From Candidatus Cloacimonadota bacterium (GTDB taxonomy: Bacteria > Cloacimonadota > Cloacimonadia > JGIOTU-2), in NCBI GenBank assembly GCA_014384665.1, contig JACNFI010000173.1:1-22474 (forward strand): DNA of 22,474 nt. The letters run 5' to 3'. Position numbers and translations under genes: made by a program. The number at the start of each line of letters is the position of its first letter. Position 1 is the stretch's first letter. The notes under the pieces are model-generated. The model ran no database searches. It saw only the letters and a program-made list of their open reading frames with translations, and was not told the origin of the DNA. Below, one piece after another: positions 1 to 8,399 of this stretch.

Positions 1-12
1 AATGACTAATTA

Positions 13-52
13 TTCACCCCGTTGGATAGAAAAACTTATCCAACGGGGCAAG
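13..52. repeat. Palindromic repeat, CCCCGTTRGATA family, copy 1
   Basis: A perfect 12-bp inverted repeat: CCCCGTTGGATA at 17-28 pairs with TATCCAACGGGG at 37-48 around an 8-nt loop. It is followed by CAAGAATAT. The same arms with one changed base, and the same flanking CAAG, occur at 17040-17109, so this is a dispersed family and not a one-off hairpin. No T-run follows on either strand, so it is not an obvious intrinsic terminator. Confidence 0.8.
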
Positions 53-59
53 AATATCA

Positions 60-190
60 AATTTCTAATAAAATTTCAAATATCAAATACCAAATATAAA
101 AGGATTAGTCTTCGGAGATTTTGTTTTGGCATGATTTGACATTTGGGTTTTGTCATTTTATTTGACATTAGGAATTTGGATTTAGAAATT
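60..190. repeat. AT-rich imperfect inverted repeat
   Basis: The left part is made of TCAAATA-type units (about 72-98) and the right part of ATTTGACATT and GGAATTTGG-type units (about 135-178). The outer ends, AATTTCTAA near 59-67 and TTTAGAAATT near 181-190, are inverted copies of each other. It looks like a degenerate non-coding repeat in which CAAAT-rich words on one side mirror ATTTG-rich words on the other. No reading frame of note runs through it. The exact boundaries are uncertain. Confidence 0.45.
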
Positions 191-207
191 ATTGGCTTTA
201 TTACTGA

Positions 208-336
208 TTAATATTTCCTTTTTGGTTCTGGCTTGTCCAGGTTAGGCTTTCCTAAATTCAAATCATAATCCTCAGAAATCACTTCAAATGCAAGTTTGTG
301 GGATTGTTCTAATATTTCTCTATCGTAAAGAATAAT
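208..336 (-). pseudogene. Remnant of a RecG-like helicase C-terminus
   Basis: On the minus strand an open frame of 42 codons ends with TAA at 208-210. It has no start codon and is closed upstream by an in-frame TAA (plus 337-339) that overlaps the ATG of the adenine deaminase gene. The peptide includes LYDREILEQSHKLAFEVISE followed by a charged tail, which fits the end of RecG helicases (a D-x-E-x-L-x-x-A-x-x-x-AF-x-I-x-x-D type helix). That family assignment is from memory of the pattern and is moderate at best. None of the helicase domains is present, so this is a 3' fragment left by a rearrangement or deletion. The join lies within a few bases of the next gene's start. Confidence 0.45.
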
Positions 337-338
337 TT

Positions 339-1981
339 ATGCATATCGCAATAAATAACATCAATATTATTGATGTAAAGAACGAAACTATTTTACACGC
401 TTCAGTTGGAATCAATAATTGTGAAATAACTAAAATATCTAACCCCCCTATCTCCGCAAAGTTAATCATAAATGGTAAAGGCAAATTTCTTAGCCCCGGT
501 TTTATAGATGCTCACTTTCATATTGAGAGCAGTAATCTAACCCCATTCTATTTTGGTGAAGCTGTGCTTAGACAAGGAGCTTCTGCGATTATAGCTGATT
601 GTCACGAAATCTGTAATGTTGCTGGGATGAATGGATTTGAATATTTCCGAGATGAAAGCAAAAAGGCAAGAATAGATATATTTCTAACAGCTCCTTCCTG
701 TGTACCTGCCAGTCATCTTGGAACCTCGGGTGCAAAAATCGGTATAAAAGAAATCAGACAAATGTTTGAATATGATGAAGTAATCGCTCTTGGTGAGGTA
801 ATGAATTTCCCCGCAGTAATAAACCAAGACCCTGAAATTATGACAAAGATTCAAACTGCAAAAGAAAAAGGCAAAATTGTAAACGGTCATGCTCCTCATC
901 TTTCTGGAAATAACTTAAAAAAATATATAAATGCAGGAATTACAGATGACCACGAATCAACCAGTTATGATGAGATGAAAGAAAAGCTCTCTTTCGGGAT
1001 GAAGATATTCCTGCGAGAAGGTTCTGCTGAAAAATGTCCTGACAAATGCTATCAACTTCTAAATGAATATAAAGATAATATTATGTTCTGTAGTGATGAT
1101 AAATTAGCTTCTGATATTATTAAAAATGGTCATATAAATTTTAATGTTAGAAAAGCTGTAAGTTTGGGTATAAATCCTATAAGAGCAATAAGAGCTGTAT
1201 CTTTTAATACTGCACAATATTACAAGTTGGATGCTCTTGGGTGTATTGAAGAAGGGAAAAAAGCAGACCTGATAATTCTTAATAATTTACAAGACTTTAT
1301 TCCCGAAATAACAATTTTCAATGGTAAAGTTGTCTTTAAAAATAAAGAAACAATACCTGTAGAAATTGAATTATCAATCCACGACAATATTCTTAAAACT
1401 ATAAAAGTTGAAAAAATTACCACTATCCCTCTTATCCCTTTTAAATATTACAATCATATTATTGAAGTGAAAGATGGACTTGTTATCACAAAAGAGTTAA
1501 ATATTCATACTGAAAATGAAATTGATTTAGATAAAGATATTCTAAAATTAGTGGTAGTTGAAAGATATCATAAAAAAGGAAATATTTCAACCTGTCAGGT
1601 GCACGGATTTAATCTGAAAAACGGTGCTATTGCTTCCAGCATAGCTCATGATTGCCATAATTTAATTGCAGTAGGAACTAACTAACGATGATGACATAAA
1701 ATCATCTATAAATGAGATAATAAAAAACCAGGGCGGACTAAGTACCTCAATATAATGGCAAAACAACTATTATAGAATTACCTGTTGCTGGATTAATGAG
1801 TATAAAATATTGTCAGCAGGTTGCTTATGAATTAAATAAGATAAATGAACAGGCGAAAACTTTGGGTTCAACTCTTAAATCACCATTTGGCACCCTATCT
1901 TTTCTAGCTCTTGAAGTTATACCAGACATTAAGCTTACTGACAAAGGATTGGTGGATGTTAATAGGTTTGAACTACTTTAA
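339..1981 (+). pseudogene. ade: Adenine deaminase, broken by two indels
   Basis: Encodes an AdeC-type adenine deaminase, which converts adenine to hypoxanthine plus ammonia in purine salvage. The intact first part (339-1685, 448 codons) has the metal-dependent amidohydrolase motifs: PGFIDAHFHIESS (His59, His61), IADCHEICNVAG, PSCVPAS, LGEVMNFP, GHAPHLSG, ITDDHES, FCSDD and the EEGKKADLIIL strand. It stops after AVGTN. In intact family members AVGTN continues as a D/E-rich stretch, and here that continuation lies in other frames. Removing one unit of the tandem AACT repeat at 1676-1686 restores GTNDDDIKSSINEIIKNQGG. A second shift in the AT run near 1749-1756 (2 bp missing) then leads into ELPVAGLMS and the usual C-terminus, LSFLALEVIP...LTDKGLVDV, ending at 1981. 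The net +2 shift matches the frames seen. The gene is either a recent pseudogene or has two assembly errors. No clear Shine-Dalgarno precedes the ATG. Confidence 0.85.
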
Positions 1982-2072
1982 TTTCAAGTGTATTGGTGAA
2001 CAAATAAATGAAACACAAGAATTAATTTTTTGTCATAATTTCTTTTCTAAAAATATTTGAAAAAAAATCAAG

Positions 2073-2429
2073 TTAAAATTTTATTTGAACAAAAATTAAA
2101 TGTGTAAAAATATAAACAATAATAGAAATTAATATACTTGCAAGAGCAGCAGAAAAACAACCTTTTACCCTGATTTCTTTGAAAAAAGCTGAGGATATCA
2201 TCAACATAAGTCCGTTTATAAATATTAAAAAAAATCCAAATGTGAGAACAGTAATAGGAAATGTCAGAATAAAAAAAATTGGTTTAATAAAAGTATTCAC
2301 AATACCAAGCACAATAGAAAAAAATATTGCTGTTTTGAAATCCTTTATTTCAATAAAATTTGTAACTTTGCTAACAATATACACTGCTACACTATATATT
2401 AAAAGTTGAATTATATAATTAATAATCAC
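2073..2429 (-). CDS. YvlD-like (phage holin 4 superfamily) membrane protein
   Basis: A 118-residue protein with four predicted membrane helices (about residues 3-20, 32-52, 55-82 and 92-112). It resembles the DUF/phage_holin_4_2 family typified by Bacillus YvlD, with the motifs IVLGIVNTFIKPIFFILTFPITVLTFG and FLIFINGLMLMISS (internal numbering from the GTG). These proteins are chromosomal, of unknown function, and despite the name are not evidence of a prophage. The start is GTG at 2429. It overlaps the end of a short open frame (stop TAA at 2419-2421) reading ...KLIEWMRSDY, as if the gene was once coupled to an upstream gene now lost. Confidence 0.8.
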   Translation of the reverse strand: MIINYIIQLLIYSVAVYIVSKVTNFIEIKDFKTAIFFSIVLGIVNTFIKPIFFILTFPITVLTFGFFLIFINGLMLMISSAFFKEIRVKGCFSAALASILISIIVYIFTHLIFVQIKF

Positions 2430-2493
2430 TTCTCATCCATTCTATAAGCTTATTATTTAACTCAAGTTTCGCAGTTGGTAACTCTATTCCCTT
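2419..2493 (-). pseudogene. Possible 3' remnant of a gene upstream of the YvlD-like gene
   Basis: An open frame on the minus strand reads about 24 codons of unique sequence (including LPTAKLELNNKLIEWMRSDY) out of the GC-rich repeat and stops at 2419-2421, overlapping the GTG of the membrane-protein gene by 11 bp. The frame continues open through the repeat up to a stop near 2624 but has no ATG, GTG or TTG context that I trust. I do not recognise the product. The overlap with the next start is the only positional argument that this was coding. It could equally be chance. Confidence 0.25.
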
Positions 2494-2647
2494 TGTAACA
2501 CGGATCCCCGCGTCCGCGGGGACTGTTCCGTCTGTATTATGAATCTCTGGTTCATAATATGGAGCAGAGCTCCTTCTGACAGACGCTTCTCCGAAGGATC
2601 CGCCTTTGGCGTGAAGAGAAGCGTGTTACAATTTTAAACTTGAGTTA
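2458..2647. repeat. GC-rich structured repeat with nested inverted repeats
   Basis: The outer arms are AACTCAAGTTT (2459-2469, 12 bp with one more base) and AAACTTGAGTT (2636-2646). The next pair is TTGTAACACG (2493-2502) with CGTGTTACAA (2622-2631). Inside are GTCTGT/ACAGAC (2530-2535/2579-2584), CCCCGC-GTCC-GCGGGG (2506-2521), ATTATGAA/TTCATAAT (2536-2543/2551-2558), GGAG-CAGAG-CTCC (2561-2573) and GCC-TTT-GGC (2602-2610). The GC content is far above the surroundings. It resembles a MITE-like or REP-like dispersed element, probably 2493-2631 in core extent, inserted 2-18 bp beyond the ftsZ stop. As RNA it would fold strongly and could end or protect the dcw transcript. Confidence 0.7.
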
Positions 2648-2648
2648 T

Positions 2649-3779
2649 TTAATTTATATCCTGAGTATTTGTTATTATTGGCATTTTATTAATTTCGTAC
2701 TTTTCAGCAGGAGAAAGTTTTTCACATTCTCGTATCCGTTTAAGTATAAGCTGTATTTCTGACTTTTCATCTTCAATAGATTTTTCTTTTATTGTATGTT
2801 CAATAGGTTGCGTTGAAATATCGTCTTCTGGTAAACCTGTTGCAATTATTGCGATATTCATATTATTTTTCATCTCTTTTTCAAAAACCAGACCTTCAAT
2901 AATGTTTGTGTTTTCATTTGCTTGTGAATGGATTACAGATAGTATTTTATCAAATTCAATGGTTTTGAAATCATAACCAACAGTAACATTTACAAGTATT
3001 GCTTTAGAATTTGATAAAGATATATTCTTAATTAATGGATTTGATATTGCTTCCTGAACAGCAGTTTCAGCTCGGTTCTCTCCTTCTCCAAATCCTAATC
3101 CTATAAGTGCATATCCCATTTGGGACATAACAGTTCTAACATCTGATAAATCAACATTAATATATCCATTCTTATTGATTATGTCTGAAAGAGTTTTGGC
3201 AGCATTATATAGCACAAAATCAGTCCTTTGAAATGCTTCATAAAGTTCTAAATTAGTAAACTGTTCCTTTATTTTTTCATTTTGAATAACAACTAATGCA
3301 TTAACAATATTTTTTAGCTCGCCGATACCTTTATCAGCATTCTCTGCTCTAATTTTGCCTTCAAAAATAAAAGGATAAGTAACAATTGCGATAGTTAAAA
3401 TTTGATTTTCTTTAGCAATTTTAGCTATGATTGAAGACGCACCCGTACCAGTCCCTCCACCCATTCCAGCAGTAATAAAAATTACATCAGTATTATCTAA
3501 ACTTTTTTTAATATCTTCCTCACTTTCTTCAGCTGATAACCTGCCTATCTCGGGCTCACCTCCAGCACCAAATCCCTTAACTAATTTCTTTCCTATTTGT
3601 AATTTAATATCTGCCAGAGAGCTATTAAGAGCTTGTGCATCTGTATTTACTGCAATAAACTTAACCCCGGAAAGTTTCTTTTTAATCATTGTATTTATTG
3701 CATTGTTACCTGCCCCACCTATGCCAATAATTTTAATTTTTGAAAATTTATTTGCTGAATCATCAAATTTCATTGTCAT
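2649..3779 (-). CDS. ftsZ: Cell division protein FtsZ
   Basis: Tubulin-like GTPase that polymerises into the division ring at mid-cell. The 376-residue product has the N-terminal GGAGNNAIN loop (residues 21-29), the tubulin signature GGGTGTG (107-113), the T7-loop region NVDLSDVRTVM (208-218, carrying the catalytic Asp residues) and the GYALIGLGFGEGENRA strand-turn. The start is the first of two ATGs, since GAGAGG sits 5 nt before it. The gene is last in the dcw cluster, 65 bp after ftsA. The C-terminal tail (about 318-376) is charged and then ends PIITNTQDIN. I cannot see the usual conserved C-terminal peptide (D-x-P-x-F/Y-L-R/K) that binds FtsA. A structured repeat begins 2 bp after the stop codon, so the tail may have been altered by an insertion. 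Confidence 0.97.
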   Translation of the reverse strand: MTMKFDDSANKFSKIKIIGIGGAGNNAINTMIKKKLSGVKFIAVNTDAQALNSSLADIKLQIGKKLVKGFGAGGEPEIGRLSAEESEEDIKKSLDNTDVIFITAGMGGGTGTGASSIIAKIAKENQILTIAIVTYPFIFEGKIRAENADKGIGELKNIVNALVVIQNEKIKEQFTNLELYEAFQRTDFVLYNAAKTLSDIINKNGYINVDLSDVRTVMSQMGYALIGLGFGEGENRAETAVQEAISNPLIKNISLSNSKAILVNVTVGYDFKTIEFDKILSVIHSQANENTNIIEGLVFEKEMKNNMNIAIIATGLPEDDISTQPIEHTIKEKSIEDEKSEIQLILKRIRECEKLSPAEKYEINKMPIITNTQDIN

Positions 3780-3844
3780 TATAACCTCTCATTATCTAAT
3801 TTTTAAGAAAATTATATTAATAATCATATAATACAAAGCCAATT

Positions 3845-5122
3845 TTAGGTAAAATTTTGAATTTCAAACCAATTTCTAATTCTTTTTTTTAGTTTTTCAA
3901 TTATGGGTTCCTTGTCATCTGTGTGCATTGGTCTATTCTTAATATTTTTCTTTCCCCAGTATAGCAAACCAACTACAGTGGCATACTTAGGATTTGATAA
4001 AGTTTCTGTATCACCATAGATACCATTAAAAGAGGGATAACCAGTTTTTGTTGGTAAGCCATTGAATATTTTTGCAAACAATTGATTAGTACTTCTCAAA
4101 TTTGCAGTACCACCACATACTGAAATTCCAGCAGTAATCATATTTAAGTATTTGCTTTTTTCTACTTCTTTATACACGAGATTAACAATTTCTTGTACAC
4201 GAGGATTGATAATTTCAGCAATAAATTTCTGTGACCGAGTTGTGGCGGGGCGTCCTCCAATACCAGGAATTTCAACTTTTAAACTTTTATCTGCATTATC
4301 AGGAAGAGCAAAACCGTAATCAATCTTTATCTTTTCAGCTTCAGACTTTGGTGTTCTCAATCCAACTGCAAGGTCATTTGTAATATTTTCTCCACCAAAA
4401 GGAATAATACTACTAAATCTTATACTATTTTGATAATATATTGAAATATCAGTTGTTCCACCACCAATATCAACAAGAATAGAGCCTAATTCGCGTTCAT
4501 CTTGGTTTAATACTGCCATTGCTGAAGCTATCGGTTGTAAAATAACATCCTTTACATTCAATCCAATCATTTGAATGCTTCTATAAATATTATTTAGAAA
4601 GCTTAAATCAGCTGTTACAAAATGCACATCAGCTTCTAAACGATGTCCAGTCATCCCAATTGGGTCAAGAATACCTGACATATTATCAACTTTGAAATAT
4701 TGGGGTTCTACATAGATAATTTTTCTATTATTAGGAATAGGGGTATTTTTTATTGCATCTTTTTTAACTTGTTCTATTTCAAATTCAGTTACCTCATATT
4801 CATCAACTTCTTCAGTAAATTTACTTTTACTAACAATATTAGCAATACCATGACGGACAAAACTTACAATCAATTCACCAGCAACGCCGACAAAAAGATT
4901 CCGAGCATTCCTATTAGCCATTTTTTCAGCTTCATTTATAGCTTTATCAATTGATTCAGATGCTGCACGAATATTTTTTATTGTTCCTTGAGAAAGACCT
5001 TTGGATTTTATTTCACCAACTCCACAGATCTTTATTTGATTACTCTTGTCAATAATAGCTATAAGACAACAAATTTTAGTAGTTCCAATATCTAAAGCAG
5101 TTATAATATTCTCTTTTGCCAT
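3845..5122 (-). CDS. ftsA: Cell division protein FtsA
   Basis: Actin-like ATPase that anchors FtsZ to the inner membrane and recruits later divisome proteins. The 425-residue product shows the actin-fold phosphate-1 motif LDIGTTKICCLIA near the N-terminus, the phosphate-2 motif VDIGGGTTDISIY in the middle, and the adenosine motif SVCGGTANL near residues 335-343. It ends in a basic amphipathic segment (KLKKRIRNWFE), the expected membrane-targeting helix. The start follows the ftsQ stop by 1 nt, with GAGA just upstream of the ATG, so it is probably coupled to ftsQ. The family and position are secure. Confidence 0.97.
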   Translation of the reverse strand: MAKENIITALDIGTTKICCLIAIIDKSNQIKICGVGEIKSKGLSQGTIKNIRAASESIDKAINEAEKMANRNARNLFVGVAGELIVSFVRHGIANIVSKSKFTEEVDEYEVTEFEIEQVKKDAIKNTPIPNNRKIIYVEPQYFKVDNMSGILDPIGMTGHRLEADVHFVTADLSFLNNIYRSIQMIGLNVKDVILQPIASAMAVLNQDERELGSILVDIGGGTTDISIYYQNSIRFSSIIPFGGENITNDLAVGLRTPKSEAEKIKIDYGFALPDNADKSLKVEIPGIGGRPATTRSQKFIAEIINPRVQEIVNLVYKEVEKSKYLNMITAGISVCGGTANLRSTNQLFAKIFNGLPTKTGYPSFNGIYGDTETLSNPKYATVVGLLYWGKKNIKNRPMHTDDKEPIIEKLKKRIRNWFEIQNFT

Positions 5123-5123
5123 T

Positions 5124-5897
5124 TTATCTCAAAATCACTATATCGTTAAATCTTACATCAATTTCTAAAAAATTCGCTATCCCAAAATTTTGATAAGTAA
5201 AAATCAGTTTATCTATTCTTTCTGAAAAATTTTCTTCACCCAAGAGAAATCTTACACCTCTTCCTTTTTCAACTATTACAACTTCTCCATCCTTTATGTA
5301 AAACTCAGCAAGTTTACAAAAAAAATTTGAATTAAACTCCTTAATTTTTCTATAGACATCTAATAAAACATTTATGGCTTCATCCTGGATAACATTTCCT
5401 AATGTCAAATTGTCCGTTCTAACATTACTGAATACGGGTAAATCATATTCTAACAAATCTTTAGCAAAGGATAACAAAACCCCCTCTATATCAATTAAAT
5501 AAACATCTCCATCAAGAGATTTGAGATATGCAATTGGGATTCTCTCTATAATTGATATCTTTAAAGTATATGGAATTTTACGAATAACTTTAAAAGATTT
5601 TATTTTTGGAGATTTAGATAAAACTTTTTCAATCTCAGAATAAGCAACTTCAAAAAGATTTTCCCCTTGAAAAGATGATAGTCTGATACAAAGTATATCA
5701 TCATTAATAAATTGTGTTCCTTTAATTTCAATTTCTTTGATGTTAAAAACTTTCAAATTAGAAATACCATATTGAAAAAGATACGCAAATCCACATGCTA
5801 ATAAAAGGAATAAGGCAAGTAAACTAAAAAATCTAAAAAAAATGCTCTTTCTTTTGTGTCTACTTCTAAATTTATATGTTCTTTTTTTAGGTCGCAT
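5124..5897 (-). CDS. ftsQ: Cell division protein FtsQ/DivIB
   Basis: Bitopic divisome scaffold that joins the FtsL/FtsB-like proteins and FtsW/FtsI. The product has a very basic cytoplasmic tail (residues 1-18), one membrane helix (about 21-43), then a POTRA-type domain (about 50-120, starting VFNIKEIEIKGTQFI) and the FtsQ beta domain ending in FLEIDVRF and IVILR. The length of 257 residues is normal for the family. Its ATG lies inside the end of murB (11-bp overlap), and ftsA follows after 1 nt. The sequence is divergent, as is usual for FtsQ, but topology, domain order and position agree. Confidence 0.92.
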   Translation of the reverse strand: MRPKKRTYKFRSRHKRKSIFFRFFSLLALFLLLACGFAYLFQYGISNLKVFNIKEIEIKGTQFINDDILCIRLSSFQGENLFEVAYSEIEKVLSKSPKIKSFKVIRKIPYTLKISIIERIPIAYLKSLDGDVYLIDIEGVLLSFAKDLLEYDLPVFSNVRTDNLTLGNVIQDEAINVLLDVYRKIKEFNSNFFCKLAEFYIKDGEVVIVEKGRGVRFLLGEENFSERIDKLIFTYQNFGIANFLEIDVRFNDIVILR

Positions 5898-6816
5898 AAG
5901 AAAAATCTCCCCATAATCTCACTTCAGGTATAAGTTCAATATTGAATTTCTCCAGAACTTTATCTCTCATTACTGTTATAAGACTATATATATCCTTAGA
6001 TGAAGCATTTCCAAGATTTATAATAAAATTCGCATGCCTTTCATAAACCTGTGCATCTCCAATTTGATATCCTTTCAGTCCACATTTATCAAGCAATTCC
6101 CCTGCAATATAATTTTTTCCATTCTTGAAAACTGAACCAAACGAAAAAAAATTCCGATTAAATTTTGAACTTTTTATTGCATTATATTGATTACATAAAT
6201 CTTTTATTTGGGTTTTTGAACCTCTTTTCAGTTTAAAAGTTCCTCCAACGATAATATAATATTTTCTATTCATATCAATAAATCTATAATCAAATTTTAT
6301 ATCTTCAGACAGAATTTTTTCAAAAATGCCATTTTCATTTATTATGATAATTTCTCTAAGAAAATCCCCTATAGAATGTTCAAAAGCCCCTGCATTCATT
6401 TCAATCATACCTCCAACTGTCCCTGGTATTCCACTCAAAAATTCAAGACCACTTAATTCGAATTTCATACAATTTTCTATAAGATTTGCACTTTCAATAT
6501 TAGCTGAAGCGAAAAGATATGTATTTTCTTTATCTAATTTCTTTGGAATCTTTTTAAGAGAAATAACCACGCCATCATACCCAACATCTGATATAAGTAG
6601 ATTTGAACCATTTCCAATAATTTCATGTTCTATATTATTCTCACAAATGAATTTAAAAATCATCCTTATTTTATTTAAATCATCTGTTTCAACAAAAAAA
6701 CGAGCAGGTCCACCTGTCTTTATAGATGTAAAATCCTTTAATGAATAATTGGTAAATACATATTTTGAAAGCTTATTAGCTTCTATAAAATCTTGAAAAC
6801 CATTTATATTATGCAT
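5887..6816 (-). CDS. murB: UDP-N-acetylenolpyruvoylglucosamine reductase MurB
   Basis: Flavoenzyme that reduces UDP-GlcNAc-enolpyruvate to UDP-MurNAc with NADPH, in the cytoplasm. The FAD-binding part shows FTSIKTGGPARFFVE, IIGNGSNLLISD and LSGIPGTVGGMIEMNAGAFE. The C-terminal domain has the proton-donor serine region FSFGSVFKNGKNYIAGELLD and the catalytic Glu region PEVRLWGDF. The spacing suits a type II MurB. The frame can be extended to a TTG at 6846, but nothing resembling a ribosome site precedes that. The ATG at 6816 (309 residues) has AAAGG upstream, though 13 nt away, so the start remains uncertain. It overlaps ftsQ by 11 bp. No ddl gene is found between murB and ftsQ. Confidence 0.93.
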   Translation of the reverse strand: MHNINGFQDFIEANKLSKYVFTNYSLKDFTSIKTGGPARFFVETDDLNKIRMIFKFICENNIEHEIIGNGSNLLISDVGYDGVVISLKKIPKKLDKENTYLFASANIESANLIENCMKFELSGLEFLSGIPGTVGGMIEMNAGAFEHSIGDFLREIIIINENGIFEKILSEDIKFDYRFIDMNRKYYIIVGGTFKLKRGSKTQIKDLCNQYNAIKSSKFNRNFFSFGSVFKNGKNYIAGELLDKCGLKGYQIGDAQVYERHANFIINLGNASSKDIYSLITVMRDKVLEKFNIELIPEVRLWGDFSYAT

Positions 6817-6876
6817 ATTACTTACAAAACCTTTCAATAATTTCAATACATTTACAAATTATTATTTAAATCATAG

Positions 6877-8256
6877 TTAAACTACTTGTTTTTTCAATAA
6901 TGAAATGAATTCATCTGAAATTTTATAAACATCTCCGGCGCCCATTGTTATCACAATATCTCCTTCTTTTGAAATTTCTAATAGCTTATTTGGAACATCC
7001 TGTTTATTTTTTACATACAGAATATTTTTATTTCCAGTTTTAAACACATAATCTGAAATTAATTTCCCACTTACATTTTTAATAGGTTTTTCTCTTGCAG
7101 GATAGACATCAGTGATAATCAATAAATCTGATAAGGATAGTGATTCAGCAAATTCTTTATAAAATATTTTCGTTCTGGAATAAAGATGAGGTTGAAAAAC
7201 AGTAATAATTCTTCTAAATGTTCCTTTTTTAATACCTGAAAGTGTAGCTTTAATTTCTGTAGGATGATGTGCATAATCATCATATATTAAAATATCACGA
7301 ACAAAACCTTTCTTTTCAAATCTACGATAAACCCCTTTGAATTTTTCCAAACCATTGTGAATATCAATAAAAGGGATATTCAATTCTAATGCAATAGTGG
7401 CAGCTAATAGCGAATTCTGAATATTATGAATACCGGGAAGCTGAAGTTTAATTGAACCCAACTTTTTACTTTTGTAAACCAAATCATATTGTGATGTAAA
7501 ATTTTTAAATTTTATATTAACTGCTCTGACATCAGCTCTGGGGGCAAGACCATAGGTACACAAACGCTTTTCAAAACTTGCAGTTATTTTCCTTATTATT
7601 TTGTCATCAATGCAAGCAACAATTAAACCGAAGAAAGGAACCGAATTAGCATATTGGAGAAAAGCATTTTCCAACTCATTAATCGTTGTATAACAATCTG
7701 TATGCTCTTCTTCAATATTCGTTATGCTTGCAATTATTGGTTTTAAGGTTAGAAATGAACGGTCATATTCATCAGCTTCTACAACAATATAGTTAGAATT
7801 TCCAAGAACAGCATTTGAATCAAAATTTCTTACAACCCCTCCAATAATAAGGGTCGGTTGTAAATTCGCTTCAGTAAGAATCATTCCAACCATTGATGTT
7901 GTTGTAGTTTTTCCATGTGTACCTGCAACACTAATTCCATATTTCATTCTCATTAGTTCAGAAAGCATCTCTGCTCTTCGTATAACGGGTATTTTTCTCT
8001 CAAGCGCAGTTTTTATTTCAATATTATCATCCTGGATTGCAGAAGATTTGACCACTACATCAACATCAGAAATGTGTCTTGCTTTGTGTGAGTAAAATAT
8101 CTTCCCACCCATTCTTTCTAACTTTTCTGTAACAGGTGTCTTTGCTAAATCTGAGCCGGTAATTTTATATCCATAATTAAGAAGTAATTCAGCAATTCCA
8201 CTCATACCATTTCCACCAATGCCTACAAAATGTAATTTTTTTGTCTTACCTAACAT
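6877..8256 (-). CDS. murC: UDP-N-acetylmuramate--L-alanine ligase MurC
   Basis: ATP-dependent ligase that adds L-alanine to UDP-MurNAc, the first step of stem-peptide assembly. The 459-residue length is typical. The N-terminal Rossmann-like domain begins LHFVGIGGNGMSGIAELL. The ATP loop is AGTHGKTTTT (residues 111-120), followed by the VEADEYDRSFL and TNIEEEHTDCY motifs and the C-terminal DDYAHHPTEIKATL motif that is characteristic of MurC. The ATG at 8256 has only a weak ribosome site. A 143-bp repeat-bearing gap separates it from murG upstream. Confidence 0.97.
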   Translation of the reverse strand: MLGKTKKLHFVGIGGNGMSGIAELLLNYGYKITGSDLAKTPVTEKLERMGGKIFYSHKARHISDVDVVVKSSAIQDDNIEIKTALERKIPVIRRAEMLSELMRMKYGISVAGTHGKTTTTSMVGMILTEANLQPTLIIGGVVRNFDSNAVLGNSNYIVVEADEYDRSFLTLKPIIASITNIEEEHTDCYTTINELENAFLQYANSVPFFGLIVACIDDKIIRKITASFEKRLCTYGLAPRADVRAVNIKFKNFTSQYDLVYKSKKLGSIKLQLPGIHNIQNSLLAATIALELNIPFIDIHNGLEKFKGVYRRFEKKGFVRDILIYDDYAHHPTEIKATLSGIKKGTFRRIITVFQPHLYSRTKIFYKEFAESLSLSDLLIITDVYPAREKPIKNVSGKLISDYVFKTGNKNILYVKNKQDVPNKLLEISKEGDIVITMGAGDVYKISDEFISLLKKQVV

Positions 8257-8310
8257 TTTAATTTTTCTTTAAATTTTGTATAATATGAGTCCATTCAAAA
8301 AGGTATCTCC

Positions 8311-8330
8311 CGTCCCGAATCATCGGGACG
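8311..8330. repeat. Perfect 8-bp hairpin in the murC-murG gap
   Basis: CGTCCCGA (8311-8318) pairs with TCGGGACG (8323-8330) around ATCA. It is GC-rich in an AT-rich gap and lacks a T-run on the minus strand that would make it a standard terminator for murG. TTTCGGGACA-type words recur at 17199-17210 and 17501-17512, so part of this sequence belongs to the dispersed repeats. Confidence 0.7.
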
Positions 8331-8399
8331 AAAAATACATGCGGATATTACTGAATTTACACGAACCATTTTCGAGTATTTTGTGTGTTTCGCGGGTTT
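8331..8399. repeat. ACACGAA/TTCGTGT-type repeat between murG and murC
   Basis: This stretch contains TTTACACGAACC, TTTTCGAG and GTGTGTTTCGCGGG and ends exactly at the murG stop codon (8400-8402). Words such as CACGAATTTAC and TAACACGAAC recur at 17032-17042 and 17110-17125. It looks like a degenerate copy of the same dispersed element, placed directly against a gene end. I see no open frame in it. Confidence 0.5.

Noticed and set aside
61..180. Possible CRISPR-like spacing of TCAAATA and ATTTGACATT words
   Set aside because: The words are short, degenerate and not evenly spaced, and no cas genes are near. It is better read as an AT-rich inverted repeat.
2073..2429. Prophage holin
   Set aside because: The family name includes holin, but YvlD-like proteins are common chromosomal membrane proteins, and no lysin or phage structural gene is present.
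3427..3831. Plus-strand 134-codon frame over ftsZ, and similar frames over ftsI, murG and ftsW
   Set aside because: They lie antisense to well-conserved genes, lack ribosome sites, and the low-complexity proline-, serine- or isoleucine-rich products are typical of shadow frames.
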